Positions 37,152 to 47,190 are shown, numbered from the stretch's first letter. The stretch is DNA of 64,000 nucleotides from Rhodospirillales bacterium (GCA_021775005.1 JAJFIK010000089.1:22685-86684); one strand, 5' to 3'. Made by a program: numbers and translations. Notes: generated from the sequence alone by a model not told the origin.

Positions 37152-37940
37152 TCAGCGCTGCGTCAGCCCCGTCAAGTCAAGGTGAGAGCCAGCATCTACG
37201 AGCATTGTCTCGCCCGTAACGAAGCCGCTGGCATCTGATGCGAAAAAGCATATGGCTTCTGCAACACTTTCAGGCGTTCCAGCCTTCTTGAGCGGCGTGG
37301 TGTCTTGCATCCGTTTCACGATTTTGTCGAAGGTTTCCTGCCCGAAGCGTTCGCGGAACCAAGGCGTGCCCACAAATCCAGGGCAGACCGCATTCACCCG
37401 CACGTTGGGGGCAAGCGCCCGCGCCAGCGAAAGCGTCATGGTGTTAAGGGCCCCTTTGGAGGCGGCATAGGCCACCGAGGAGCCAATTCCCGCAACGCCA
37501 GCGATGGACGAGACATTTACCACCGATCCGGCACCGGATTGGATCATCGCGGGGCGGCAAGCCCGGATCATTTGAAATGGGCCGACAACATTCAGGCCGT
37601 AAATGTCGTGGAAGTCTTCTGCCTGAAGCGCATCGAGGTCGTCATGAGCGGCAAACTTCGTGGTGCCCGCATTGTTGACCAGAATATCAATGTGGCCCCA
37701 GGCGTCGATTGCTGCTTGTGCCAGCTTACGGCAGTCACTGTCTTTTGACACATCCGCCTGCACAGCGATGACCTCGCCACCGCTAGTTTTGACCTCATCC
37801 GCGATGGTTTTTGCGGCGTCAGCACTTTTGGAAAAGTTGAGCACAACTTTTGCCCCGGCTTTTGCCATCTGCCGCAGCGCTGCCTCACCAATGCCACTGG
37901 AGGAGCCGGTGATGATCGCTACTTTATTCTTAAGGCTCAT
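37152..37940 (-). CDS. Short-chain dehydrogenase/reductase
   Basis: 262 residues. Rossmann motif TGSSSGIGEAA, NNAG at about residue 90, catalytic Ser in VVNVSSIAG, Tyr-x3-Lys in VAYAASKGALN, and the C-terminal TGETMLVDAGS. Resembles FabG-like or acetoacetyl-CoA-type reductases. It follows an enoyl-CoA hydratase homologue by 15 nt on the same strand, so a CoA-linked acyl substrate is plausible. Confidence 0.88.
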   Translation of the reverse strand: MSLKNKVAIITGSSSGIGEAALRQMAKAGAKVVLNFSKSADAAKTIADEVKTSGGEVIAVQADVSKDSDCRKLAQAAIDAWGHIDILVNNAGTTKFAAHDDLDALQAEDFHDIYGLNVVGPFQMIRACRPAMIQSGAGSVVNVSSIAGVAGIGSSVAYAASKGALNTMTLSLARALAPNVRVNAVCPGFVGTPWFRERFGQETFDKIVKRMQDTTPLKKAGTPESVAEAICFFASDASGFVTGETMLVDAGSHLDLTGLTQR

Positions 37941-37955
37941 GCGATTTGGATCCTT

Positions 37956-38741
37956 CTAATGTCCGGCAAAAACCGGCTTGCGTTTCGCAGCATAAGCGGC
38001 GCGGCCTTCAGCGGCATCAGCGCTTTCAAAACAAGTACCGACAGCGCGATCTGCATCAGTGAGCGCGCTCGACTTGCCATGATCGGTGAGCGCTGCCACA
38101 ACCAATTTTGTGGCCCGTAGGGTAAGGGGCGCGTTTTCCGCCACCGCGTTGATCAATGCGGCGGTGTGGGTGGGATAGTGAGTTGCGTCGAAAACTTCGT
38201 GGACCAAACCCATGCCTAGGGCGCGCTGGGCATCATAACGCCGGGCAGTAAGCAATATTTCTTTGGCGCGAGCAGGCCCGACGCAATAAACTAGGTCCTT
38301 CATCAAATGCGCAGCATAGCCAAACCCGAGGCGTGCCGCCGGGATGGAAAAACTTGCATCCGCACTGGCATAGCGCAGGTCGCATGCGGTGGCGATGGCA
38401 ACACCGGCACCAAAGCAATACCCCTTGATCAGCGCAATAATGGGTTTGGGCGATGCGCGGATGGCATCAAGGGCGTGCTCCGTGGCGTTTTCATAGGCTT
38501 TGGCGTTGTTGGCATCGGAGCGATTTTCCCCGAATTCAGAAATGTCCGCGCCGGAGACAAAGGCATCCTCCCCAGCCCCTTTAATGACGATAACGCGGGT
38601 GTTTTGCTCATGCTCCAATTGTCGAATTGTCTGCCCCAGGCGCTGCCACATATGCAGGGACATGGCATTGCGTTTGGGCTCGTTGCTGATCACCACCCGC
38701 GCCACAGGTCCGTCCTGGGTTAGTTCAATGTCTCCTGCCAT
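37956..38741 (-). CDS. Enoyl-CoA hydratase/isomerase family protein
   Basis: 261 residues from the ATG at 38741 (MAGDIELTQDG), preceded by GGAGG. Crotonase oxyanion-hole features are in EDAFVSGADISEFGE and GYCFGAGVAIATACDLR. The usual Glu pair is only partly conserved, so hydratase or isomerase activity is open. Upstream partner of the SDR gene. Confidence 0.88.
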   Translation of the reverse strand: MAGDIELTQDGPVARVVISNEPKRNAMSLHMWQRLGQTIRQLEHEQNTRVIVIKGAGEDAFVSGADISEFGENRSDANNAKAYENATEHALDAIRASPKPIIALIKGYCFGAGVAIATACDLRYASADASFSIPAARLGFGYAAHLMKDLVYCVGPARAKEILLTARRYDAQRALGMGLVHEVFDATHYPTHTAALINAVAENAPLTLRATKLVVAALTDHGKSSALTDADRAVGTCFESADAAEGRAAYAAKRKPVFAGH

Positions 38742-38806
38742 CTCGCTTTCCTCCACCTATCTACGCTATAGCTGGGACAACTTAACGACAGACAAGGTCA
38801 AGGGCT

Positions 38807-39271
38807 ATGGCAAACACGAAGGGTGAGGGGCTCACTCAGCTGGGCGGCAAGAGCGCCTTTCCCGCTTCGCCGGAAGAGGCGGTGCTGGAACGGATCGAAA
38901 ATCCTCACCAGGATGTGGATTATGCAGCGCGGTTCACTTGCCCCGAATTCACCTCGCTTTGCCCGGTGACCGGACAACCGGACTTTGCTCATCTAGTGAT
39001 CGATTATGTGCCGGGGTCCTATTTGGTGGAGAGTAAATCTCTAAAGCTCTATCTCCAAAGCTTCCGCAATCATGGCGCGTTCCACGAAGACTGCACAGTT
39101 GGTATTGCCAAACGTTTAGTGGACCTGCTTGCGCCCAAATGGCTTCGCATTGGCGGCTATTGGTATCCGCGCGGCGGTATCCCCATCGATGTGTTTTATC
39201 AAACCGGAACATTGCCCGGTGGCGTTTGGGTGCCGGAGCCCGGCGTTGCGGACTATCGCGGCCGGGGTTAG
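38807..39271 (+). CDS. queF: NADPH-dependent 7-cyano-7-deazaguanine reductase
   Basis: 154 residues, the short single-domain QueF. The catalytic Cys is in [16 protein letters not shown], the substrate Glu and helix in [16 protein letters not shown] and the tail in IDVFYQTG. It reduces preQ0 to preQ1 for queuosine. No other queuosine genes or preQ1 riboswitch seen nearby. Its stop interlocks with the nitroreductase stop (TTAG). Confidence 0.95.
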   Translation: MANTKGEGLTQLGGKSAFPASPEEAVLERIENPHQDVDYAARFTCPEFTSLCPVTGQPDFAHLVIDYVPGSYLVESKSLKLYLQSFRNHGAFHEDCTVGIAKRLVDLLAPKWLRIGGYWYPRGGIPIDVFYQTGTLPGGVWVPEPGVADYRGRG

Positions 39272-39900
39272 CCGGGCCAGCTCATGACAAGGTTTTTGAT
39301 GTTTGGGCGCACCCGTTCGGTCGGTTTTTCGGTCGCGGTTCCGACATAAACAAACCCTGCAACACGCTCCCCGGAGCGCAGGCCCAGAGCGTCTTTGACC
39401 TGAGCGTCATAGGCATACCATTCGGTGAGCCATTGTGCCGCGAACCCCATGGCGCTGGCACCAATGAGAAGCTGTTGGCCCACAGCACCTGATGAAAGTT
39501 CCTGCTCCCAAAGTGGAATTTTGTGCCGCTCCATCACTGTAGACACAATGCAGATAACCAAAGGCGCGCGCATGAAGCGATTGGCTTCAAATTGCAACAG
39601 ATCTTCAGGCACGTTTTCGTTTGCACCCTCAAAAACCTTGCGCAAGATGTTGCCAAACTGCGCGCGCGCTTCCCCTTGAAACAAGATGAAGCGCCATGGC
39701 GAAATTTTGCCGTGATCAGGCACGCGGGTTGCAATGCGGAGGAGATCGTCAATCTGCTCTGGGCTGGGGCCCGGGTCGCCTAAGTTCTTCGCAACGGTGG
39801 AGCGCCGCCCAGCGAGCAATCTAAGCGTTTCATCACTGCGATAGAAGGGTGCAACTTGATCACCAAACTGCGGGGATTGCGGAATACGCGCGTCAGACAT
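39268..39900 (-). CDS. Nitroreductase family protein
   Basis: 210 residues with FMN-binding motifs: RRSTVAKNL near residue 33, [17 protein letters not shown] and [19 protein letters not shown]. RutE/NfnB-like oxidoreductase. Substrate unknown. Followed by an esterase upstream on the same strand (12-nt gap). Overlaps the queF stop by 4 nt. Confidence 0.88.
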   Translation of the reverse strand: MSDARIPQSPQFGDQVAPFYRSDETLRLLAGRRSTVAKNLGDPGPSPEQIDDLLRIATRVPDHGKISPWRFILFQGEARAQFGNILRKVFEGANENVPEDLLQFEANRFMRAPLVICIVSTVMERHKIPLWEQELSSGAVGQQLLIGASAMGFAAQWLTEWYAYDAQVKDALGLRSGERVAGFVYVGTATEKPTERVRPNIKNLVMSWPG

Positions 39901-39912
39901 TTATCATCCTGT

Positions 39913-40923
39913 TCAAGTTTTAAGGCCGGTCTCAGTTAGGAAGCGCAATGCCCGCGACCCGAACTCCGATGCAAGTTTAGACGGGAAGGCATTGAAAGCA
40001 TGTATGCCGCCCGGCGCAATATCCAAGGTTGCCTGATTGCCAGCAGCAATCCACCGGGAATGCATGAAAAGACTGTCGTCCAGCAATGGGTCCATCGTGC
40101 CCACTTGAAACCGCGCTGGGGGCATGCCCGTCAGCTCACCATAAAGCGGCGAAATATCAGGCGCGCGTATGGCCGCCTCATCATATTGTCCCGGCGGAAC
40201 ATAATTGTCGACAAACCAGCTCACCAGCTTGGTATCGAGGATGAGATTGCGCTCGCCCCAGTTACGCATGGACGGCGTCATGGTGAGATCATAACAACCG
40301 TAATCAAAATTGACGCCGCAGAACGGCATGAATTGATGCTTGTCTCTCAAGCGCAACAAAGTCACCGCTGCAAGGTGTGCACCCGCCGATGCCCCGCCAA
40401 GGAGCAACCGGTCGGTGCCAAATCGCGCGGCGGCTTCTGAGGCCAGCCATAACGCCGCCGCTTCGCAATCATCCGGCGCGGCGGGGTAGGGGTCCTCTGG
40501 TGCCAAACGGTACTCCACGCTGATGGCGGCCAAGCCGGCGCGGTCCGCTATAGCCTCAAGCAATGGGTCCTGCCCATCGGCGCTGCCAAGGGTCCAGCCC
40601 CCGCCATGGAGATAGAGCAACGCGCCTTTGGGTTGGCTGGGCACAATCAAGCGCAATGTGATGTCGCCACCTGGGCCCTTGATGGTCAGGGTCTCGGCGC
40701 GATCCGACAAGGGGGGGAGTGGAAGGGAGCCCCGCCCTTCACGACGGGCCTGGCGTAATTTCTTGGGATCTTGCTCCTCCGTGCGCGGCAAAGCAGCAGC
40801 CATATCCCCCACAAGCTGGATGATGCCTTGAGTTTCCTCAGTGATGGCGTCGTCCAAGAATGTAGTAGGCAATATTGCGGCGGGACGCTGATCTGCGCCT
40901 TTAGGCATTGGCATGTCTCCCAT
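39913..40923 (-). CDS. Alpha/beta hydrolase, HSL-type esterase
   Basis: 336 residues. HGGG oxyanion motif in YLHGGGWTLG, nucleophile in LLGGASAGAHLA, Asp in QVGTMDPLLDD and His in GGIHAFNAF, the HSL order. Cytoplasmic esterase or lipase of unknown substrate. ATGs at 40923, 40914 and 40908 are possible starts. In a unit with the nitroreductase. Confidence 0.85.
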   Translation of the reverse strand: MGDMPMPKGADQRPAAILPTTFLDDAITEETQGIIQLVGDMAAALPRTEEQDPKKLRQARREGRGSLPLPPLSDRAETLTIKGPGGDITLRLIVPSQPKGALLYLHGGGWTLGSADGQDPLLEAIADRAGLAAISVEYRLAPEDPYPAAPDDCEAAALWLASEAAARFGTDRLLLGGASAGAHLAAVTLLRLRDKHQFMPFCGVNFDYGCYDLTMTPSMRNWGERNLILDTKLVSWFVDNYVPPGQYDEAAIRAPDISPLYGELTGMPPARFQVGTMDPLLDDSLFMHSRWIAAGNQATLDIAPGGIHAFNAFPSKLASEFGSRALRFLTETGLKT

Positions 40924-41063
40924 AAGTTGCCATATGGCCTTGGCAGGCGCACAAGCGCAAGCGTCTTAACCAAATGCGTCGCCTGGCTTGCTATCGGGCG
41001 CGTGCCTTGGGAAAATAGAACTCGAACCGCCACTTGGCTCAGCAATGAAGGATATTGCCCCTA

Positions 41064-41897
41064 ATGCCGGATACCGCAAAAGAGCTCGCGACGTTTGACC
41101 CGGTATGGGCTCAGACCCGAGAGCAAGCCCAGGAGATTGCGGCAAAAGAGCCGATGCTGGCGAGCTATCTCCATGCCACTATTCTCAACCATGAGCGCCT
41201 TGAATGCGCGTTGAGCTATCACCTGTCCCACAAGATTGGCAGCGGTGATCTTCCCGCCATGTCTGTGCGACAACTCATCGACGAAGCGTTTGAAGCGGAT
41301 CCCGCTATTTGCGAAGCGGTGCGTGCGGATATGGCAGCGATTTCAGATCGCGATCCGGCCTGCCGGTCTTATGTGCAAGTTCTCCTGTACTTCAAGGGCT
41401 TCCATGCGTTGCAAACTCATCGCGTGGCCCATTGGCTATGGAATCAGGGCCGCGATGGTGTGGCGTTTTTCTTCCAAAGCCAGATGAGTGAGAAATTTGC
41501 AGTGGATATCCACCCTGCGGCCCGCATTGGGCGCGGGATTATGATCGACCATGCAACCGGCGTTGTCATTGGCGAGACCGCCACCGTAGGGGATGACGTT
41601 TCCATTTTGCACGGTGTGACGCTTGGCGGCACCGGCAAAGAGGATGAAGATCGGCACCCCAAAATTCGCAATGGTGTGCTGATCGGGGCGGGCGCGAAGA
41701 TCCTTGGCAATATTGAAGTTGGTGAGTGCGCCCGGGTGGCATCAGGCAGTGTGGTGCTCAATGCGGTCCCGGCCCATGCCACCGTTGCGGGCGTTCCCGC
41801 GCGGATTGTCGCCAGTAAGGGCACGGATCAGCCATCGCGCACCATGAACCAACTGATTGACACAGACGCCCCTGAGTTTTTGGCGGACGGCATCTAA
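41064..41897 (+). CDS. cysE: Serine O-acetyltransferase
   Basis: 277 residues from the ATG at 41064; a TTG at 41055 is the alternative. N-terminal helical cap, then hexapeptide repeats of the left-handed beta-helix (IHPAARIGRGIMIDHATGVVIGE) with catalytic His, and HGVTLGGTGKEDEDRHPKI. Acetylates serine for cysteine synthesis. Confidence 0.95.
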   Translation: MPDTAKELATFDPVWAQTREQAQEIAAKEPMLASYLHATILNHERLECALSYHLSHKIGSGDLPAMSVRQLIDEAFEADPAICEAVRADMAAISDRDPACRSYVQVLLYFKGFHALQTHRVAHWLWNQGRDGVAFFFQSQMSEKFAVDIHPAARIGRGIMIDHATGVVIGETATVGDDVSILHGVTLGGTGKEDEDRHPKIRNGVLIGAGAKILGNIEVGECARVASGSVVLNAVPAHATVAGVPARIVASKGTDQPSRTMNQLIDTDAPEFLADGI

Positions 41898-41954
41898 TCG
41901 CCGCTTGCTCCGCTTCCCCGAATCACGAAACCGTCGGCTCCGAAGGGGGCAGGT

Positions 41955-42176
41955 ATGGTCATCCTCAAGTATACGAGGCTCATCGCATATGGCGTTAGCG
42001 CGGCGACTGTATTCATCGCGCTTATGTATGCACTGGATGTAGCAGGCGTGCGTGGCATTTTTGGGCCAGTGCCCAACCCGAGCGGGATCCTGATCCTGAT
42101 CGGTGGACTAACTCTTGTGTTTGTCGGCGTCGGAATGGTGTTGGCACGCGTCACAGGGGATCGTCACGATTTGTGA
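41955..42176 (+). CDS. Small two-helix membrane protein
   Basis: 73 residues with two predicted membrane segments (YGVSAATVFIALMYALDVAG and SGILILIGGLTLVFVGVGMVL) and no recognised family. A purine-rich GGGGGCAGGT site precedes the ATG. A strong terminator follows. Confidence 0.6.
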   Translation: MVILKYTRLIAYGVSAATVFIALMYALDVAGVRGIFGPVPNPSGILILIGGLTLVFVGVGMVLARVTGDRHDL

Positions 42177-42206
42177 CCATCTGCGTGTTTGTTCCTGAGG
42201 TAAATC

Positions 42207-42255
42207 GGGGCGGCCTTGAGTTCCACCGGACTCTGCGTGGCCGCCCCTTGTTATT
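42207..42255 (+). terminator. Rho-independent terminator
   Basis: GGGGCGGCC at 42207-42215 and GGCCGCCCC at 42239-42247 with a 23-nt loop, then TTGTTATTT. Lies after the small membrane-protein gene. Confidence 0.7.
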
Positions 42256-42274
42256 TCGGGCCAGCGTTTTTCAG

Positions 42275-42793
42275 TTAGCGCCCTGAATGATCCATCATCT
42301 CCATGCGTGATCTGACGGGAAGCCTGAAGGTAATTTCTCCGGCCTCCAGAAAGACCAGTGTGAGCTCCGCTTCGCCGCCGGTGGTGAGAGGCGCCGAGAC
42401 CCCTGTCAACATCAGGTGAAGCCCGCCGGGTGCCAATGTCACTTGGCTGCCGGCTGGAATTATGACCGCCGTCAGTCGCTCCATTCTTGACACCCCGTCT
42501 TCGGTGATCGTGCGGTGGAGCGTAGCCCCGCCTGCAAATGCGGCGCGAACATCGGTCAGTCGGTCATCGGTTGCAGCAGAACTGGCGATGGTCAGATAAG
42601 TGGCGCTGGTCTGTTGCGCGCCCAGTGATTCGGCAATCCAGTAGTCCTGAATAACCAGAGAGCCGACATATACCGGAGGATACGGGTTCTCAGGGGGCAT
42701 TTCTGCATTTGGGGTGTTCACGAGGAGAAATATGCCAAGGCCAATAGATATTGTCGCGACCATTGCTCCTACGGCAAGAAAAATTGGTCTCAT
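42275..42793 (-). CDS. PCu(A)C-type copper chaperone
   Basis: 172 residues. N-terminal membrane anchor or signal, then a beta-rich domain with the Cu site: TLHRTITEDGVSRMERL gives His and Met, and PGGLHLMLTGV gives His-x-Met, matching H-x10-M...H-x-M. These periplasmic proteins deliver Cu(I) to cytochrome oxidase. No oxidase genes are near. Confidence 0.85.
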   Translation of the reverse strand: MRPIFLAVGAMVATISIGLGIFLLVNTPNAEMPPENPYPPVYVGSLVIQDYWIAESLGAQQTSATYLTIASSAATDDRLTDVRAAFAGGATLHRTITEDGVSRMERLTAVIIPAGSQVTLAPGGLHLMLTGVSAPLTTGGEAELTLVFLEAGEITFRLPVRSRMEMMDHSGR

Positions 42794-42910
42794 GGGTTAG
42801 GGCCTCTCACTTTATCCCGGTTCATGTCTGTGTTCTCTTGCGCTTGGCGGGACCGGGCGCTAAGCGTTGGGCACGGTCATACCATATTCATTCCAATTGA
42901 GGAGCGCATC

Positions 42911-43123
42911 TTGACCCGTCAAGAGATTGCAAAACTGGAACAATATTTGAGGTCCAAATTCAGCCTGGACACCATTGGCCTCCACACGCGTATGCAGCAG
43001 GCTGATTCAGTTGAGATGCACATAGGCGACGAGTTCGTTGGGCTTATCCACAAGGACGAAGATGAGGGCGAGCTGTCATATCATCTCACTATGACGATCC
43101 TCGATATTGATCTCCAGGACTAG
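42911..43123 (+). CDS. DUF3126 family protein
   Basis: 70 residues from a TTG at 42911 (LTRQEIAKLEQYLRSKF), supported by GAGGAG about 6 nt upstream; the ATG at 42824 would add a stretch unlike the family. Ends FVGLIHKDEDEGELSYHLTMTILDIDL, the typical DUF3126 C-terminus. Function unknown, widespread in alphaproteobacteria. Confidence 0.82.
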   Translation: MTRQEIAKLEQYLRSKFSLDTIGLHTRMQQADSVEMHIGDEFVGLIHKDEDEGELSYHLTMTILDIDLQD

Positions 43124-43145
43124 CTCAAACGAAATCGGGTGGCGC

Positions 43146-45185
43146 ATGCTGACCGCGGTTGAGACCTATCTGTTTCGCTATCGCGCTTTGGTCCTTGGTG
43201 GTTTGGCGCTCTTGACGCTGCTTGCAGGTTTTTTTGCGCTGCAAGTGAGCCTTGTTTCTCAACCAGAGCGCCTTACGCCTGAACACCATCCCTGGATCGA
43301 AACCAGCAACCAGTATCTCGATGTGCAGCCGGAACTCCGGCAGATTTTTCTGCGGCTCTCCCCCGGCGAATTTGAAGTGACCCCTGGCACGGCGGAGGCC
43401 GTGGTCGATGCGGTCCGGGCAAGCACGGGGCTCCCCCGTGACCAGGTTAGCTGGCAGGCGATTGAAAGTTTGGGACTTATCGTGGCGGCGACGCTCCCGC
43501 GCGACCCGGCCCCTGACGCCATCGTGCTGCAGCGCCTTCGGGCTGATCTTGAATGGACCAAAAGCGAGCAAGGCATCGAGATTGACCTTGGTGGCCTGCC
43601 AATACGCCAGATCGATGTAGCTCACGCCGCGCGTGCCGCTTTTTGGTTCTTTGGATTGGGGCTTTTGGTTACCAGCTTGGCTGTATTTGCCTACGCTCGA
43701 TCGCTTCGCCTCACCGCGCTGGCAGTGCTGGCGTCGCTGATTTCGGTGGTTTGGCAACTGGCCATCATGCAGATCTTTGGATTAGCGCTTGATCCGGTTC
43801 TGCTTCTGATTCCGTTTGTGGTTTATTCCATCGGTCTTTCTCACGGCATGCAGCAGATCAATGTCATTGCGAAGGAAATCTGCCATGGCGCTTTGCCCAT
43901 AGAGGCGGCGCGTCACAGTTTTCGCCGTCTGGCGCCGCCGGGCCTACTTGCGTTGGTCACGGATCTTGCCGGGTTCATAACGCTTTTGATTGTGCCAGTA
44001 TCGCTGGTGCGCGACATGGCCGCGTTGGCGGCCATTGGGATTGCTCTCAAAATAATCAGCAACTTGATTATGTTGCCGCTCGTCGCAAGCTATCTTTCTT
44101 TTTCGGAAGACTATGTGGAGCGCATGAATCGGGCATTGGTGGCGCGATTGTCTTTGTTGCAAAAGATTGGGTCACTTTTTCAATTACGCACAGGCTGGGT
44201 CATTATTTTGCTTGCGGTGGCGGTGTTGGCGGCAGGGGGCTGGTTGGCTTCGCACCGGACCACCGGCCCGGTGGTCCTCAGCTCGCAAGGCCCGCTGGGG
44301 GTTGAGCAGGCGGCGTGGGTTGATCAGCTGGCGCTTGATCGCTTCAGCCTGTTTGTTTTAGCCCCCGCCAATAGCTGCAATGATGCGGTCCTGCGGGCAC
44401 GGCTTGAGCGTGTTGTCTCGCGCCTGGGAGACATTGCCCCGACAATGGCAATTGGTGGTCAAGCTTCAGGTGCGGCATATCTCAATGAGCGCAGTTTGGC
44501 GGGTTCCGCATGTGCGGTGTTTCCTGTGATCAGCTTTGGCGCAATTTCTGATGCCCGGATGATGCATGATCTTGCGCTCGAGGCCCGAGTGATTTCAGGC
44601 GAAGAACCGAGCGATATTGTCCTGGCGGGGGGCACACTGGGCCGCGCCGCGGCTGCAGCCGATACTGTAGCGCGATTGGAGCTTCCAAGTTTCGTAGCGA
44701 TCTTTGGCATCATCGCGCTGATTGTATTTGCTAGTTATCGCGATTGGCGCGCGGTGGTGTGCTGCGTGGTGCCGCTGCTTGTGGCTCTAATGATTGGCTA
44801 CAGCGCGCTGGTTCTGACCGGCAAACAATTGACCCTGGCCAGCCTGCCCATATTGGTGCTCGCCGTGGGGATCGGCGTTGACTACGCATTTTATTTCTAC
44901 AATCGATTGCGCAGCCATCTCGCCCGGCACTTCACAATGGGGGATGCGTTCTCTCAAGCCATGGAGGAAGCAGGCGCCGCCGTGATTGTGACCGGCACTA
45001 CCATTTCGCTGGGCACGCTTGTGTGGCTTGTTTCGCCGCTTTCACTTCAAGCAGAAATGGGCGCGCTTCTGGCAGTTGTGTTTATGGCAAATATGATTGT
45101 GGCGGTGACGCTGCTGCCGGCCCTGGCTATCGTTCTAGACAGGTTTTTTCCACGCTCCCTTAAGCCGGGCGCTGTGCGGCCTTAG
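43146..45185 (+). CDS. RND-superfamily (MMPL-type) transporter
   Basis: 679 residues from the ATG at 43146. Two repeats, each with one helix, a large periplasmic loop and five helices; the second repeat contains VLAVGIGVDYAFYFYNRL, the RND helix-4 region with Asp. Sterol-sensing/MMPL style as for lipid exporters such as HpnN. Substrate not inferable. Interlocks stop codons with the convergent gene (TTAG). Confidence 0.8.
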   Translation: MLTAVETYLFRYRALVLGGLALLTLLAGFFALQVSLVSQPERLTPEHHPWIETSNQYLDVQPELRQIFLRLSPGEFEVTPGTAEAVVDAVRASTGLPRDQVSWQAIESLGLIVAATLPRDPAPDAIVLQRLRADLEWTKSEQGIEIDLGGLPIRQIDVAHAARAAFWFFGLGLLVTSLAVFAYARSLRLTALAVLASLISVVWQLAIMQIFGLALDPVLLLIPFVVYSIGLSHGMQQINVIAKEICHGALPIEAARHSFRRLAPPGLLALVTDLAGFITLLIVPVSLVRDMAALAAIGIALKIISNLIMLPLVASYLSFSEDYVERMNRALVARLSLLQKIGSLFQLRTGWVIILLAVAVLAAGGWLASHRTTGPVVLSSQGPLGVEQAAWVDQLALDRFSLFVLAPANSCNDAVLRARLERVVSRLGDIAPTMAIGGQASGAAYLNERSLAGSACAVFPVISFGAISDARMMHDLALEARVISGEEPSDIVLAGGTLGRAAAAADTVARLELPSFVAIFGIIALIVFASYRDWRAVVCCVVPLLVALMIGYSALVLTGKQLTLASLPILVLAVGIGVDYAFYFYNRLRSHLARHFTMGDAFSQAMEEAGAAVIVTGTTISLGTLVWLVSPLSLQAEMGALLAVVFMANMIVAVTLLPALAIVLDRFFPRSLKPGAVRP

Positions 45186-45913
45186 CCGGCAGGGTCCCGG
45201 AATGTCTCAACAAGGGCGCGAAGAGCTGTATCAATGGCCTCCCAATCGCTCAGGTGCGACCGCTTAAAGCGATAGCTCATGGTGAGATTCCCGGGGATCT
45301 CAAGATCGCGTCTACAATTGGGGCTCGGCACAATTTCAGAATGACGCGAGCAAAGGATGGCGACGACACCCCCTTCGTCATCCACACGCAGGAACAGATC
45401 TTGATCAGCATAAGATGAGTTATTACGGAAGCGATAGTAAGTTAACCCGAATGGCATTTCTTCACCTTCGCCGCTTTCGAGGCGTTCGAAGTAAAGATGG
45501 TCAACGCGTTCGGCTTCACTCATGGGCTGCCGGTTCAACGCGATCTGAAAATATACAACCGGGTTGTCTGCGTCGTTTGTAAAAAAGTCTCGATCGTTTC
45601 GCAGGGAATAGGGGTCCATATCCGGCAACACCGCGTAAAGGGAGATGCTGTCGCGCGCGCCGCCGCGTCTCGCGCGTGGATACTGGGTAAAGTTTTCCTG
45701 GATCACAAAAGAATTGCTACCAATCTGCACCTGGATCGCGGTTGAACGCGCCGAGGCCTCGGGCGTATCGCCGCGAATGTCAGAAAGGCTGGGGCCAAAA
45801 TAATAATAAAACACAAGTCCGGACAGCAGTAGCAACACCCCGATGATGATCATGGGATAGGTCCAGGGGGAGTCTTCTTTCAGGTCTTGGTCGCTCGGTT
45901 GGGTATCGGTCAT
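45182..45913 (-). CDS. Hypothetical protein, single N-terminal membrane helix
   Basis: 243 residues. A hydrophobic segment at about 22-40 (YPMIIIGVLLLLSGLVFYYYFG) is followed by a soluble periplasmic domain of about 200 residues (DPYSLRNDRDFF, VVYFQIALN, LCSRHSEIVPSPNCRRDLEIPG). No known family. It converges on the MMPL gene with a 4-nt overlap. Confidence 0.65.
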   Translation of the reverse strand: MTDTQPSDQDLKEDSPWTYPMIIIGVLLLLSGLVFYYYFGPSLSDIRGDTPEASARSTAIQVQIGSNSFVIQENFTQYPRARRGGARDSISLYAVLPDMDPYSLRNDRDFFTNDADNPVVYFQIALNRQPMSEAERVDHLYFERLESGEGEEMPFGLTYYRFRNNSSYADQDLFLRVDDEGGVVAILCSRHSEIVPSPNCRRDLEIPGNLTMSYRFKRSHLSDWEAIDTALRALVETFRDPAG

Positions 45914-45937
45914 AGATTATCTGTTACTCATATTTTG

Positions 45938-46741
45938 CTAGGTGGCGGTCCAGCCGCCATCAACGGGCAGGGCGGTCCCGGTGATTGATTTGCCGTTCTC
46001 ACTGCACAGGAAGACCGTCAATGCCCCAATCTCGGCGGTCGAGGCAAATTGTTTGTTCGGTTGTGGTTTAAGGATGACCTCTCGAATGACTTCCGCTTCG
46101 GGAATATTGTGGCTTGCCGCCTGCGCTTTGATTTGCCCTTCCACAAGGGGGGTCCAGACATAGCCTGGGCAAATGGCATTGCAGGTCACCCCGGCCTCGG
46201 CGTGCTCGAGGGCTGTTACTTTAGTGAGGCCGTTGAGACCGTGTTTGGCGGCCACATAGGCTGACTTGAACGGCGAGGCCACAAGGCCATGGGCCGAGGA
46301 GATGTTGATAATCCGGCCCCAGCCCCGATCAGCCATGCCGCCTACCGTCAATCGGGTGCCATGAAAGGCAGCAGAAAGATTAAGCGCCAGGATCAGATCC
46401 CATTTCTCCGGTGGGAACGACGCGATCGGGCTGACATGTTGGATGCCAGCGTTATTGACCAAAATATCGATGGGGCCGAGTTCATCCTCTGTGGCTTTGA
46501 TGAGCCGTTCGACCCCCGCCTGCGTAGAGAGGTCCATTGAGGTGTAGTGCGCTGACCCGGTGGTGCTTACCGAACGTATGGCCGCAGCAGCATCGCTGGC
46601 GCTGGAGCGCCCGTTCATCATCACCTGGGCACCCGCCTGGGCCAAAGCCACGGCGATCCCCAGCCCGATGCCACTGGTGGAGCCTGTCACCAGGGCATTC
46701 CGCCCCTTGAGGGCTAGCGCTTCGTTGCTTGTTTCGGCCAT
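45938..46741 (-). CDS. 3-hydroxybutyrate dehydrogenase-type SDR
   Basis: 267 residues from the ATG at 46741 (MAETSNEALALKGRNALVTG). TGSTSGIGLGIAVAL, NNAG in LVNNAGIQHVSP, Tyr-x3-Lys in KSAYVAAKHGLNG, and the C-terminal SITGTALPVDGGWT match bacterial BdhA (D-3-hydroxybutyrate to acetoacetate). Poly-hydroxybutyrate turnover is the likely pathway, though other keto substrates are possible. Confidence 0.85.
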   Translation of the reverse strand: MAETSNEALALKGRNALVTGSTSGIGLGIAVALAQAGAQVMMNGRSSASDAAAAIRSVSTTGSAHYTSMDLSTQAGVERLIKATEDELGPIDILVNNAGIQHVSPIASFPPEKWDLILALNLSAAFHGTRLTVGGMADRGWGRIINISSAHGLVASPFKSAYVAAKHGLNGLTKVTALEHAEAGVTCNAICPGYVWTPLVEGQIKAQAASHNIPEAEVIREVILKPQPNKQFASTAEIGALTVFLCSENGKSITGTALPVDGGWTAT

Positions 46742-46902
46742 GGGCCCCTCCTGCTCGACCGCAGAGAAGCTAAGGAAATCAAAGGCTTCGGGCAAGGGGT
46801 GGGGCGCAACAAAAGACCCCGCCAGTTTTGAACTTGACGGCGGCGTCATATTTCTTATGTACCCCATTGTGCAATGCAATAATTGGGGCGATGGAGGCCA
46901 CC

Positions 46903-47190
46903 ATGTCGACAATTGTGAATTTCCTGGCGGTGGCCTTTTTGGCGCTCATCGTTTTGACGTTTGAGTTCGGTGGGTTGGCCCCTGCGGACGCATTTTTCGG
47001 CGCCGCCTTCGTAGTGGTGGTGTTCACCGCCTATCAGTTCTTACGGCAAGACGGCCGCAGCCTGGGCGAGGCCACCAAGGCGGTATTTTCCCCCAAAGGA
47101 CGCAGTGTCCGCTCGTTCGGCTATTTGGCCTTTATGGGCTGCACGGTGGTGGGCATGCTCGTCGTTGTCCAGGCGGTGGCGGTCGCCTGA
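46903..47190 (+). CDS. Small membrane protein
   Basis: 95 residues from the ATG at 46903, set by GGAGG about 5 nt upstream. Three hydrophobic stretches (IVNFLAVAFLALIVLTFEF, DAFFGAAFVVVVFTAYQFL, LAFMGCTVVGMLVVVQAVAV). No family recognised. Confidence 0.55.
   Translation: MSTIVNFLAVAFLALIVLTFEFGGLAPADAFFGAAFVVVVFTAYQFLRQDGRSLGEATKAVFSPKGRSVRSFGYLAFMGCTVVGMLVVVQAVAVA

Noticed and set aside
36944..37219. Plus-strand open frames between the NYN gene and the SDR gene
   Set aside because: No motif; Ser/Pro/Ala-rich antisense reading of the NYN and SDR ends.
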